Shown piece after piece: positions 1 to 5,984 of a stretch of 6,438 nt of DNA (positions are counted from its first letter, which is position 1; every line of letters starts with the position of its first letter). The DNA is from Candidatus Methanoplasma sp. (GTDB lineage Archaea > Thermoplasmatota > Thermoplasmata > Methanomassiliicoccales > Methanomethylophilaceae). The stretch lies in the NCBI GenBank assembly GCA_031288985.1, contig JAITQH010000051.1:1-6438 (forward strand), written 5' to 3'. Below the pieces are notes generated by a model. That model searched no databases, was not told the DNA's origin, and was given only the letters and a program-made list of their open reading frames with translations. Made by a program: the position numbers and the translations under genes.

Positions 1-163
1 CGGTCGCCTTGAATTTCTTGTCGGGGAAGAGCGGACGGAGGAGGTCTGTGTACGTGGAGTATCCGATGACCACGTCGGCGCCGCGAATGGCGGCGGCGGC
101 CCTGTGCGTCATGTCTTCCATGCCTCCGGGGCCGAAACCCACGACCGTCAGTCTTCCGGTCAT
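1..163 (-). CDS. cbiH: CbiH, cobalt-factor III / cobalt-precorrin-3 C17-methyltransferase, N-terminal fragment
   Basis: Only the first 54 codons are in the window; the gene runs off the left edge. The visible N-terminus has the SUMT-fold glycine loop VVGFGPGG (residues about 7-14), followed by a MTHRAAAAI helix and the ADVVIGYSTYTDLL stretch (residues about 29-42). The GF-GPGG and IGY-TY-DLL pattern is typical of the C17-methyltransferase rather than of CbiF or CbiL. In the anaerobic pathway CbiH methylates C17 with SAM and drives ring contraction with formation of a delta-lactone, in the cytoplasm. The ATG (163-161) overlaps the cbiF stop as ATGA, so it is the third gene of the leftward operon and is probably translationally coupled. 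Only a weak purine-rich stretch precedes the start. Whether the C-terminus carries a fusion (CbiH-CbiG fusions exist elsewhere) cannot be seen, but a separate cbiG is present here. Confidence 0.93.
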   Translation of the reverse strand, partial: MTGRLTVVGFGPGGMEDMTHRAAAAIRGADVVIGYSTYTDLLRPLFPDKKFKAT

Positions 164-921
164 TGCTCTTCCGCCCCCTTTCTGAACATGGTTGTGAAGC
201 TCTTGTCGTAGAGCTTCGAGAGGCCGTATCCGCCGCCGAGGAACCCTCCAACCACGGTCAGGGCGGTCCGGTCTATCTTTTCGGCCTTCACTTTGCCTGC
301 TATATCGGCAAGGCTGCCCAACACCGTCTTCTCGTCGGGCCATGTGGCCTTGTAGACCACTGCCACGGGGGTGTCCGGGGCGTATCCTCCCTCTATGAGG
401 GTCTTGCACATCTCGTCGATGAACCCTATGCTCAGAAATATCGCCATGGAGGCGTTGTGTCTGGCAAGGTCGATGAGCTTCTCCTTCTCAGGCACGGGGG
501 TGCGTCCCTCCATCCTCGTCACGATGACCGTCTGACTTACATCCGGAAGGGTGTACTCCTTCTTCAGCACGGCGGCGACGGCGAGGAACGAACTCACCCC
601 GGGTATGACGTCGAACTCGATCCCCTTCTCTTCCAACCTGTCCATCTGCTCTCTTATGGCTCCGTATATCGCGGGATCGCCGGTGTGCACGCGGACAGTT
701 CTGAGTCCTTCCTTCTCCGCTTTGCACATGACCTCTATGACCTCGTCCAAGTTCATGTACGCACTGTTGTGGATCGTCGCCGTCGGCTTCGCCCCATTCA
801 GGACATCGGGGTTCACAAGAGATCCGGCGTAGATTATCACGTCCGCTTCGTCGATCAGCCTTTTTCCTTTTACTGTTATCAGATCGGGGTCCCCGGGACC
901 CGCACCTATGAAATGTATCAT
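160..921 (-). CDS. cbiF: CbiF, cobalt-precorrin-4 C11-methyltransferase
   Basis: This gene is complete, with 253 residues from the ATG at 921-919, matching the usual length of about 250. It transfers a methyl group from SAM to C11 of cobalt-precorrin-4, giving cobalt-precorrin-5A. Visible family marks are the N-terminal loop HFIGAGPGDPDLITVKG (residues 3-19), YAGSLVNP (31-38), the HTGDPAIYGAIREQMDRL block (79-96) and IPGVSSFLA (106-114). HTGDPAIYGA and the AGSLV segment separate CbiF from CbiL and CbiH. An in-frame TTG at 924-922 would add one residue; I prefer the ATG because it gives a 1-nt TGATG overlap with the cbiL stop and sits about 8 nt after a purine-rich GGGAGAG. The 3' end overlaps the cbiH ATG by 4 nt. 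It is the middle gene of the leftward operon. The aerobic homologue is CobM, but neighbouring cbiD and cbiG place this in the anaerobic pathway. Confidence 0.96.
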   Translation of the reverse strand: MIHFIGAGPGDPDLITVKGKRLIDEADVIIYAGSLVNPDVLNGAKPTATIHNSAYMNLDEVIEVMCKAEKEGLRTVRVHTGDPAIYGAIREQMDRLEEKGIEFDVIPGVSSFLAVAAVLKKEYTLPDVSQTVIVTRMEGRTPVPEKEKLIDLARHNASMAIFLSIGFIDEMCKTLIEGGYAPDTPVAVVYKATWPDEKTVLGSLADIAGKVKAEKIDRTALTVVGGFLGGGYGLSKLYDKSFTTMFRKGAEEQ

Positions 922-1622
922 CAATCCGCTCTCCCTTTCTTGACTATAACTGTTGTGAAGTACCCGTACTGTCTCCCCTCTTCTATGGGGCCGACATACT
1001 GGCCTTCCATCCCGATGTTGCTTATCACTGTCGCCGCCTTCTTCAGACCGGCGTCATCCAGCAGCCTGACGGCGAGATCCATGTGCCTGCCTGCCTTCAT
1101 CAGCACTATGTTGTCAAAACTGTCCATCGCGGCGCGTATCTCCTTGGGTTCGCCGTTCATAGACACCACGGCAAGTCCTTCCTCTCCGATGGTGAGCGGC
1201 ATGCGCGCCTCCGCCGCACCGGAACAGAATGACGGCACCCCGGGGATTATTGTCGTCTCATACCCGCGAGCCTCCATTTCCGCGTTCAGGCGCATGTAGG
1301 TGCTGTAAATTGAGACATCCCCCAAAGTTATGACGGCGACGTTCTTTCCGCCGTCCAAGATCGAGGACAGCTTCGCCGCCGCATTGCCGTAGTCGCATAC
1401 GCGGGCCTTCGTCTCCGAATTCATCCCGAACACCAACTCGACCGTTTCCTTGCGGGACAGGTCTGTTCTCTGCCTCACAATGTCCAGAGCCGTTCCTTTT
1501 TCGCCGGGCGTTTTCACCGGATACGCTATGACATCCGCCGCCTCCAAACATCCAATCGCCTTGAGGGTCAATAGATCGGGGTCTCCTGGGCCGACGCCCA
1601 CACCATACAGCCTTCCCGCCAT
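921..1622 (-). CDS. cbiL: CbiL, cobalt-precorrin-2 C20-methyltransferase
   Basis: This gene is complete, with 233 residues, which is normal for the family. It uses SAM to methylate C20 of cobalt-precorrin-2 (cobalt-factor II), the first committed methylation towards the corrin ring. Visible marks are LYGVGVGPGDPDLLTLKA (residues 5-22), ADVIAYP (29-35), the family-typical ITLGDVSIYSTYMRL block (98-112) and IPGVPSFCSGAAEAR (126-140). The GDVS-YSTYM motif distinguishes CbiL from the paralogues CbiF and CbiH next to it. It is the first gene of the leftward operon, so its promoter is the TATA-like element in the divergent region. There is no convincing Shine-Dalgarno sequence before the ATG (1622-1620), and the inferred transcript start is very close to it, so the mRNA may be leaderless or nearly so. 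The stop TGA (923-921) shares one base with the cbiF ATG. Confidence 0.96.
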   Translation of the reverse strand: MAGRLYGVGVGPGDPDLLTLKAIGCLEAADVIAYPVKTPGEKGTALDIVRQRTDLSRKETVELVFGMNSETKARVCDYGNAAAKLSSILDGGKNVAVITLGDVSIYSTYMRLNAEMEARGYETTIIPGVPSFCSGAAEARMPLTIGEEGLAVVSMNGEPKEIRAAMDSFDNIVLMKAGRHMDLAVRLLDDAGLKKAATVISNIGMEGQYVGPIEEGRQYGYFTTVIVKKGRAD

Positions 1623-1631
1623 GATATCATG
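1620..1631. repeat. 12-bp perfect palindrome over the cbiL start codon
   Basis: CATGATATCATG is a perfect inverted repeat without spacer. It contains the cbiL ATG on the minus strand and lies about where transcription would begin if the TATA-like element at 1650-1656 is used. It could be a small regulatory site or coincidence; the sequence differs from the TTGGA-N7-TCCAA pair. Its presence is certain; its function is unsupported. Confidence 0.4.
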
Positions 1632-1649
1632 AGGTCAATACAGTGCAAC

Positions 1650-1656
1650 TATTTAA
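1650..1656 (-). promoter_or_regulatory. Putative TATA box of the leftward cbiL-cbiF-cbiH operon
   Basis: On the minus strand this reads TTAAATA, in an AT-rich patch 28-34 bases upstream of the cbiL ATG. With the archaeal TATA-to-start distance of about 25-27 bases, transcription would begin near 1627, only a few bases before the ATG, which fits the lack of a Shine-Dalgarno sequence. The palindrome at 1657-1673 abuts it on the upstream (BRE) side. An alternative box, TTAATTAT, lies inside that palindrome and would put the start near 1639. Confidence 0.5.
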
Positions 1657-1673
1657 TTGGATAATTAATCCAA
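1657..1673. promoter_or_regulatory. Candidate operator 1, 17-bp palindrome at the cbiL promoter
   Basis: TTGGATAATTAATCCAA is an inverted repeat with perfect 6-bp arms TTGGAT/ATCCAA around a 5-base AT centre. It immediately adjoins the putative cbiL TATA box on the upstream side, where a bound protein could block TFB/TBP or contact them. The same layout (TTGGA-N7-TCCAA, 17 bp) recurs at 1795-1811 by the cbiD promoter. I found no third copy by eye. The binding protein is unknown. Confidence 0.6.
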
Positions 1674-1786
1674 CTCGGGTCTCTGCGTGCGGATCGGGTC
1701 TGTACAGGTCAGGTGCACCAAATGTTGAATGCGGTGCATCGGCCGCAGGTTTCTCTGCGTTTGACAAGCGTGCGCCGAACCCAACA
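1674..1786. other. GC-rich spacer between the two promoters, with a small hairpin and short repeats
   Basis: This stretch of about 113 bp separates the two AT-rich promoters. It holds an inverted repeat, TGCACC (1714-1719) and GGTGCA (1733-1738), with a 13-base loop. It also holds direct repeats: TCGGGTCT at 1675-1682 and 1694-1701, and TCTCTGCGT at 1680-1688 and 1752-1760. An open frame crosses it on the plus strand (GTG at 1643 to a stop before 1834), but it spans both promoters and resembles no known protein. I see no cobalamin riboswitch core, tRNA or other known RNA. It may simply be spacer, possibly with upstream regulatory sites. Confidence 0.35.
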
Positions 1787-1795
1787 CTTATAATT
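1787..1795 (+). promoter_or_regulatory. Putative TATA box of the rightward cbiD-cbiG-cbiJET operon
   Basis: CTTATAATT lies about 36-44 bases before the TTG start of cbiD. An archaeal start about 26 bases downstream falls near 1816-1820, giving a short leader. The next AT run, TATATAT (1801-1807), is an alternative box that would place the start near 1830. A bacterial reading is weaker: TTGACA (1761-1766) and TATAAT (1789-1794) are both perfect sigma-70 hexamers but are 22 bases apart, too far for a normal promoter. Candidate operator 2 overlaps the last base of the box and continues downstream. Confidence 0.5.
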
Positions 1796-1811
1796 TGGAA
1801 TATATATCCAA
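1795..1811. promoter_or_regulatory. Candidate operator 2, 17-bp palindrome at the cbiD promoter
   Basis: TTGGAATATATATCCAA has 5-bp arms TTGGA/TCCAA around a 7-base AT centre (ATATATA). Length and arms equal those of operator 1, while the central bases differ, as expected for two binding sites of one dimeric regulator rather than a copied segment. It lies between the TATA box and the expected transcript start, or covers the alternative TATA, a position typical of a repressor site. The two centres (1665 and 1803) are 138 bp apart. Confidence 0.6.
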
Positions 1812-1817
1812 TATTGC

Positions 1818-1823
1818 GTGAGG
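1818..1823 (+). promoter_or_regulatory. Possible ribosome binding site favouring the TTG start of cbiD
   Basis: GTGAGG lies 7 bases before the TTG at 1831. It partly matches the archaeal SD (GGTGA / GAGG). The downstream ATG at 1849 has no comparable sequence in front of it. If transcription begins inside this motif, the site would be lost and the ATG or a leaderless start would be favoured instead. Confidence 0.4.
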
Positions 1824-1830
1824 CTGTGTT

Positions 1831-2967
1831 TTGAGATCGAACGAGAGCATGTATGCGACGGTTGACGGGAAGAGGCTGCGGTGCGGATACACCACCGGCA
1901 CATGCGCCTCCGCCGCGTCCAAAGCGGCCGCGATGTATCTGATAAGCGGCGAATGCCCCGACTCCGTGGCGGTGGCGACTCCCTCGGGAAGGGAGGTTGA
2001 GATCGAGATCGAGGATCGCCGCCTGGAGGACGGATATGCCGTCTGCTCTGTCAGGAAGGACGGGGGAGACGACATCGACGCCACCCACGGCATCCTCATA
2101 TTCTCCAAGGTCTCGGTCAGGAAGGACGGCCTCATCGTCATCGACGGCGGCGAAGGCGTCGGCCGCGTGACCAAGAACGGGCTTGACCAGCCGGTGGGGA
2201 ACGCCGCCATAAACAGCAGGCCGCGGATGATGATAAACGGCGCCCTCGCGGATGTGCGCAACAGCTTTGACATAACGGACGGATTCGACGTCGTCATATC
2301 GGCGCCCGAAGGCGCCGCAACCGCAAAAAGGACTTTCAATTCTCGGCTGGGCATCGTGGGCGGCATCTCCATACTGGGAACCAGCGGCATAGTTGAGCCT
2401 ATGAGCGACGCAGGCCTCATGGGCGCGGTGAGAGCGGAGATGGACGTCCGCATGGCCGAAGGCGGCAGATTCCTGCTCATAGTCCCGGGGAACATGGGGA
2501 AAGCGTTCTCCGAAGACCTGGGAGCGGACGACAAGGCCGTTAAATGCAGCAATTTCATCGGAGAGACGATCGATTACGCCGTCGGGAAGAAGGCGGAAGG
2601 CATACTCGTCATAGGCAATCTCGGCAAGATGATCAAGGTCGCCGGGGGAATGATGAACACCCATTCAAGATGGGGCGACTGCCGCATGGAACTGCTGGCC
2701 GCCGGAGCCGTCGAGGTCGGTGCGGATGCGGACGCGGCGAGAAGGATATTGGGCTGCGCAACCACTGACGACGCGCTTTGCGTTATGGGAGAAGAACTGA
2801 GGATGAAGACAATGGAGAGAATAATGGAGAGGATCGCGTTCCATCTCGGGAACCGCGCCGGGGATGTGGGGATCGAGGCCGTAGTGTTCTCGTCCAAATA
2901 CGGAAAGGTCGGAGAGACCTCCGGCGCAGAGCGGATGATGAATAGGATCGCAGGGGCGGGAAGATGA
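1831..2967 (+). CDS. cbiD: CbiD, cobalt-precorrin-5B C1-methyltransferase
   Basis: This gene is complete, with 378 residues from the TTG at 1831 or 372 from the ATG at 1849. Conservation begins after both starts, so they cannot be separated by homology; the SD-like GTGAGG favours TTG. CbiD methylates C1 of cobalt-precorrin-5B with SAM and is a signature of the anaerobic pathway. Visible family blocks are RCGYTTGTCASAASKAA (residues 17-33), DDIDATHG (80-87), the GGEGVGRVTKNGLDQPVGNAAIN core (106-128), KRTFNSRLGIVGGISILGTS (166-185) with IVEPMSD (187-193), and NTHSR-GD (276-283). CbiD lacks the glycine loop of the SUMT-fold methyltransferases. It is the first gene of the rightward operon and its last four bases overlap the cbiG start. 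A 14-nt direct repeat (GTCAGGAAGGACGG at 2050 and 2116) encodes SVRKDG twice, in frame, probably by chance. Confidence 0.96.
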   Translation: MRSNESMYATVDGKRLRCGYTTGTCASAASKAAAMYLISGECPDSVAVATPSGREVEIEIEDRRLEDGYAVCSVRKDGGDDIDATHGILIFSKVSVRKDGLIVIDGGEGVGRVTKNGLDQPVGNAAINSRPRMMINGALADVRNSFDITDGFDVVISAPEGAATAKRTFNSRLGIVGGISILGTSGIVEPMSDAGLMGAVRAEMDVRMAEGGRFLLIVPGNMGKAFSEDLGADDKAVKCSNFIGETIDYAVGKKAEGILVIGNLGKMIKVAGGMMNTHSRWGDCRMELLAAGAVEVGADADAARRILGCATTDDALCVMGEELRMKTMERIMERIAFHLGNRAGDVGIEAVVFSSKYGKVGETSGAERMMNRIAGAGR

Positions 2968-4010
2968 AGATCGGTGTCATATGCTTCACCTCCAGGGGGT
3001 GCGAATTGGCGAAGAGGATCGCCGATGTCCTGAATGACGATGAATGCGAGGTCTTCTCCAAAACATCGGCATCCTGCGTCGGAACCGTTCCCGTGGAGGG
3101 ATCCGCAGGGAAATGGACCGAGGAGGCGTTTCGCAGATACCGCGGAGTGGTCTTCGTCGGCGCTCTAGGTATAGCGGTCAGATACATCGCGCCGCACATC
3201 ACGTCGAAGACCGTCGATCCCGCCGTCGTATGCGTGGACGAACGCGGCAGATACGCCATTGCCGTCCTGTCCGGACATATCGGAGGCGGCAATCTGCTTG
3301 CCGGGCGCATCGCAGAAGGCATAGGGGCCGAGGCCGTGATCACGACCGCAACGGATCTGGGCGGACTCTTCTCCGTGGACTCCTACGCGACCGCCCGCAA
3401 TATGCACATCGGGAGCCTTTCGATCGCAAAGGACGTATCCTCCCTGATCGTCGACGGGAAGAGCGTGGGGATTCTGTCGGAACTGCCCGTTGCCGGCGCC
3501 GCGCCTCCGGAGCTTGTGCCTTCGGACGCCGGGGATGTCGGCATATACATATCGTTCAGGAATTCTCCCGGGCCGTTCGGGAGGACGCTCAAACTCACCC
3601 CCAGATGCCACGTGCTCGGCGTCGGATGCAGAAGAGGAGTGCCTCGGGACGTCATAGAACGGGTCGTACGATCCGTTCTGACCGACAACGACGTCTCCTT
3701 CCACAGCATACGAATGGTCGCAAGCATCGATCTGAAGAGCAATGAGGCCGGGCTGATCGAATTCTGCTCCGCCCACGGGTTCGAGTCGAAGTTCTTCACC
3801 GCGGAAGCCCTGGCCTCCGTCAGAGACATGGGATTCTCCTCGTCTGAGAGGGTGAAGGCGGCGACAGGGGTGGACAACGTATGCGAAAGAGCGGCGGTGG
3901 CCGCCGCTTCGGAGGATGGATTCTTGGCAGTAAGGAAAACATGCATGGACGGCGTTACGGTGGCTGTCGTCAGAGAGCCTGCGGCAATGGATTTCGGTGA
4001 TGTCCGATGA
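2964..4010 (+). CDS. cbiG: CbiG, cobalt-precorrin-5A hydrolase
   Basis: This gene is complete, with 348 residues, in the normal range for stand-alone CbiG. It opens the delta-lactone of cobalt-precorrin-5A and releases the C20 carbon with its methyl group as acetaldehyde, a reaction found only in the anaerobic pathway. The N-terminal domain shows KIGVICFTSRGCELAKRI (residues 2-19), FVGALGIAVRYIAPHI (64-79) and the hallmark SGHIGGGNLLA (103-113), followed by ITTATD (126-131). A middle region (about 132-215) is more variable. The C-terminal CobE/CbiG-like domain starts at HVLGVGCRRGVPRDVI (216-231) and contains TGVDNVCERAAVAAA (301-315). ATG overlaps the cbiD stop as ATGA, and the cbiG stop overlaps the next ATG in the same way, so cbiD, cbiG and the fusion gene are very likely one mRNA with coupled translation. 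No frameshift or missing block is seen. Confidence 0.95.
   Translation: MKIGVICFTSRGCELAKRIADVLNDDECEVFSKTSASCVGTVPVEGSAGKWTEEAFRRYRGVVFVGALGIAVRYIAPHITSKTVDPAVVCVDERGRYAIAVLSGHIGGGNLLAGRIAEGIGAEAVITTATDLGGLFSVDSYATARNMHIGSLSIAKDVSSLIVDGKSVGILSELPVAGAAPPELVPSDAGDVGIYISFRNSPGPFGRTLKLTPRCHVLGVGCRRGVPRDVIERVVRSVLTDNDVSFHSIRMVASIDLKSNEAGLIEFCSAHGFESKFFTAEALASVRDMGFSSSERVKAATGVDNVCERAAVAAASEDGFLAVRKTCMDGVTVAVVREPAAMDFGDVR
3996..4001 (+). promoter_or_regulatory. Strong ribosome binding site for the CbiJ-CbiE-CbiT fusion
   Basis: GGTGAT, complementary to the archaeal 16S 3' end (AUCACC), lies inside the cbiG 3' end, 5 bases before the ATG at 4007. It fixes this start and suggests that the fusion gene also initiates by itself rather than only by re-initiation after cbiG. 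Confidence 0.65.
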
Positions 4011-5977
4011 GCGTCGTACTTTTCGCAGGAACCACCGAAGGGCGCATGCTGGCCGACATCCTTAAGAAATGGGATGTTCCCGCCGTCGTATGCACCGCCA
4101 CCGAGTTCGGCGGGGCGCTGATCGACGAAGGAGGCTCCGTGAAGGTCTCGTCCGACAGGCTCGGGGAGGATGGCCTCCGCAGGCTGATCGAAGGATGCAC
4201 TCTGGTCGTGGACGCAACGCATCCGTATTCGGTGAACATGACCCGCAAGATCGTCGAAGAGTGTGCGAGGTGCGGCAGGGAGTATGTCCGCATCGAACGC
4301 CCCGTCGGGATGCAGGACGCCGACGGCATCATAGAGGCCGCCGACATGGCCGCCGCGGTCGAATACCTCAACGGTGCGGCGGGCAACATATTTGTGACCA
4401 CCGGAAGCAGAGAGCTTCACGCGTTCACCGCGATGGAGGGATGGCGCGACCGCGTCTACGCCAGGGTCCTGTCGTCGCCTTCCGTGGCGCAATCCTGCGC
4501 CGAAATGGGATTCGAAGGGAAGAACATCTTCCTGATGCAGGGGCCGTTCTGCGAGGAACTCAACTACGGGATGATGAAGCAGATCGACGCCGAATATCTC
4601 GTTACCAAGGACTCCGGGGATTGGGGGGGATTCGGAGAGAAACTGCGCGCCGCGAAAAGGGCGGGGGTGAAGGTCATAGTCGTCGGAAGGCCTGATAAGC
4701 CGTCGGGGATCGGTTTCGATGCCGCCGCAAAGCTGATAGCCGAGCGTTTCGGGAAACAGCATTCCCCCGAATGCGGACGCAGGACGGTCAGGATAGTCGG
4801 CATAGGGGTCGGCCCCGGCACGCTCACGGCGGACGGCAGATCTGCGGTCGATCGTGCGGACGCGCTCATCGGCGGAGCCAGGATGATCGCCGCCGTCGGC
4901 GGAGGGAAGAACGAGTTCAGGGAGTACAGAACGGATAGGATATTGGAGTATCTTGACGGCCATCCCGAATTCGCGAACACCGCAATTCTGGTGTCCGGGG
5001 ATGCGGGATTCTTCAGCATGGCGAAGGAGCTGCTGTCGAAGATCGACAGGGACAGATATGACGTCGAAGTGATCTGCGGCGTGCCGTCCGTCGCATATCT
5101 GTGTTCCAAGATCGGCGGATCGTGGGATGATGCTCTTCTTATGAGTTCTCATGCCAGGGCCGCCAACGTCGTGGGCGCCGCCGCCTCCAATCATAAGGTC
5201 ATCGCTCTGCTCGACGGGGCCGGCGGGGCCGCGAAGCTGTGCTCCGATCTTTCCGAGTACGGACTCGGAGGGGTCAGAGTGGCGATCGGCCAGGATCTGG
5301 GGGGAGAAGATGAGAAGATCGTCTGCGGAAGCCCGGCGGATCTTGCGGGAACGGAGTTCGGAAGGCTCTGCATCGCGATGATAATCAACGACTCGCCGCC
5401 GCCGTCAAGGTCATGCATCCCCGATGACTGCTTCATAAGGGGCGACGCTCCGATGACGAAGAGCGAGATCCGTTCGCTTTCGGTCTCAAAGCTCCGCTTG
5501 AATAAGGATTCGATCGTGTACGATATAGGTGCGGGGACGGGTTCCGTCTCGGTCGAAGCGGCGCTTGCCGCTCCGAACGGCATGGTCTATGCGGTGGAGA
5601 AGGAGCGGAGCTCGGCGGAGCTTGTGGAGAAGAACGCAAGAAAGTTCTCTGCCCCGAACATAAGCGTAACAGTCGGCTCCGCGCCGGATGCTCTCAGAGA
5701 CCTTCCGGCCCCCACGCACGTGTTCATCGGCGGCTCTTCGGGCAATCTCAGGGAGATAATCCGCGCAGTGCTTGACAAGGCTCCGAACGCAAGGATCGTT
5801 ATCAATTCCATAACCTTGGAGACCGTGTCGGAGGCTATTGGATGCGTCAGAGACCTGAACCTTGTGGAGGAGGAGACCGTCTCGGTCTCCGTGGCCCGCG
5901 CAAAGAGCGTGGGCGGGTATCATCTGATGAACGGCCAGAACCCTGTATACATAACAGTATGCAGGGGCGGGGGCTGA
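4007..5977 (+). CDS. cbiJET: CbiJ-CbiE-CbiT triple fusion: cobalt-precorrin-6A reductase, C5- and C15-methyltransferase/decarboxylase
   Basis: One uninterrupted frame of 656 residues contains three enzymes. Residues 1 to about 250 are CbiJ, which reduces cobalt-precorrin-6A with a nicotinamide cofactor: VLFAGTTEGRMLA (4-16), VDATHPYSVNMTRKI (68-82), TTGSREL (131-137), VTKDSG (199-204) and a closing VIVVGRP (223-229). Residues about 261-460 are CbiE, the C5-methyltransferase, with the SUMT-fold loop GIGVGPGTLTADG (265-277), SGDAGFFSMA (330-339) and CGVPSVAYLCSKIG (357-370). Residues about 473-656 are CbiT, the C15-methyltransferase/decarboxylase: FIRGDAPMTKSEIRSLSVSKL (476-496), class I SAM motif DIGAGTGSVSVEAA (506-519) and FIGGSSGNL (573-581). 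Short hydrophilic linkers (about 250-260) and a Pro-rich one (about 463-472) join them. CbiE-CbiT fusions (CobL) are common; fusion of CbiJ in front is less usual. All three domains look intact. It is the last gene of its operon and meets the ABC permease tail to tail. Confidence 0.95.
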   Translation: MSVVLFAGTTEGRMLADILKKWDVPAVVCTATEFGGALIDEGGSVKVSSDRLGEDGLRRLIEGCTLVVDATHPYSVNMTRKIVEECARCGREYVRIERPVGMQDADGIIEAADMAAAVEYLNGAAGNIFVTTGSRELHAFTAMEGWRDRVYARVLSSPSVAQSCAEMGFEGKNIFLMQGPFCEELNYGMMKQIDAEYLVTKDSGDWGGFGEKLRAAKRAGVKVIVVGRPDKPSGIGFDAAAKLIAERFGKQHSPECGRRTVRIVGIGVGPGTLTADGRSAVDRADALIGGARMIAAVGGGKNEFREYRTDRILEYLDGHPEFANTAILVSGDAGFFSMAKELLSKIDRDRYDVEVICGVPSVAYLCSKIGGSWDDALLMSSHARAANVVGAAASNHKVIALLDGAGGAAKLCSDLSEYGLGGVRVAIGQDLGGEDEKIVCGSPADLAGTEFGRLCIAMIINDSPPPSRSCIPDDCFIRGDAPMTKSEIRSLSVSKLRLNKDSIVYDIGAGTGSVSVEAALAAPNGMVYAVEKERSSAELVEKNARKFSAPNISVTVGSAPDALRDLPAPTHVFIGGSSGNLREIIRAVLDKAPNARIVINSITLETVSEAIGCVRDLNLVEEETVSVSVARAKSVGGYHLMNGQNPVYITVCRGGG

Positions 5978-5984
5978 TTCCCGT

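Noticed and set aside
163..1299. A 378-codon plus-strand frame antisense to cbiF and cbiL
   Set aside because: It has no domain-like pattern and is opposite two genes with intact family motifs across their length.
1761..1794. Sigma-70 promoter TTGACA...TATAAT for cbiD
   Set aside because: Both hexamers are perfect but are separated by 22 bases instead of about 17, and other features suggest an archaeal host. If the organism proved bacterial this should be reconsidered.
1623..1830. Cobalamin riboswitch upstream of cbiL or cbiD
   Set aside because: Neither strand shows the B12-box type core (conserved GCC-C-C-CACTG-style element with its upstream GGGAA), and the inferred leaders are too short to hold the aptamer.
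1643..1834. A 63-codon plus-strand frame with a GTG start in the intergenic region
   Set aside because: It contains both operators and the cbiD TATA box, lacks an SD, and resembles no protein I know.
2050..2129. 14-nt direct repeat GTCAGGAAGGACGG inside cbiD, 66 nt apart and in frame
   Set aside because: Both copies encode SVRKDG within normally aligned parts of the CbiD fold; no insertion or tandem duplication is implied.
1627..2664. A 345-codon minus-strand frame running from inside cbiD through the promoter region (also 1788-2558)
   Set aside because: It is antisense to the conserved core of CbiD and crosses both promoters and both palindromes; the protein is low in recognisable structure.
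3383..5194. A 603-codon open frame on the minus strand antisense to cbiG and the fusion gene
   Set aside because: It is rich in Arg/His/Pro/Ala/Gly with no recognisable domain and lies wholly opposite two clearly homologous genes. Long antisense frames of this sort arise from GC-rich codon bias.
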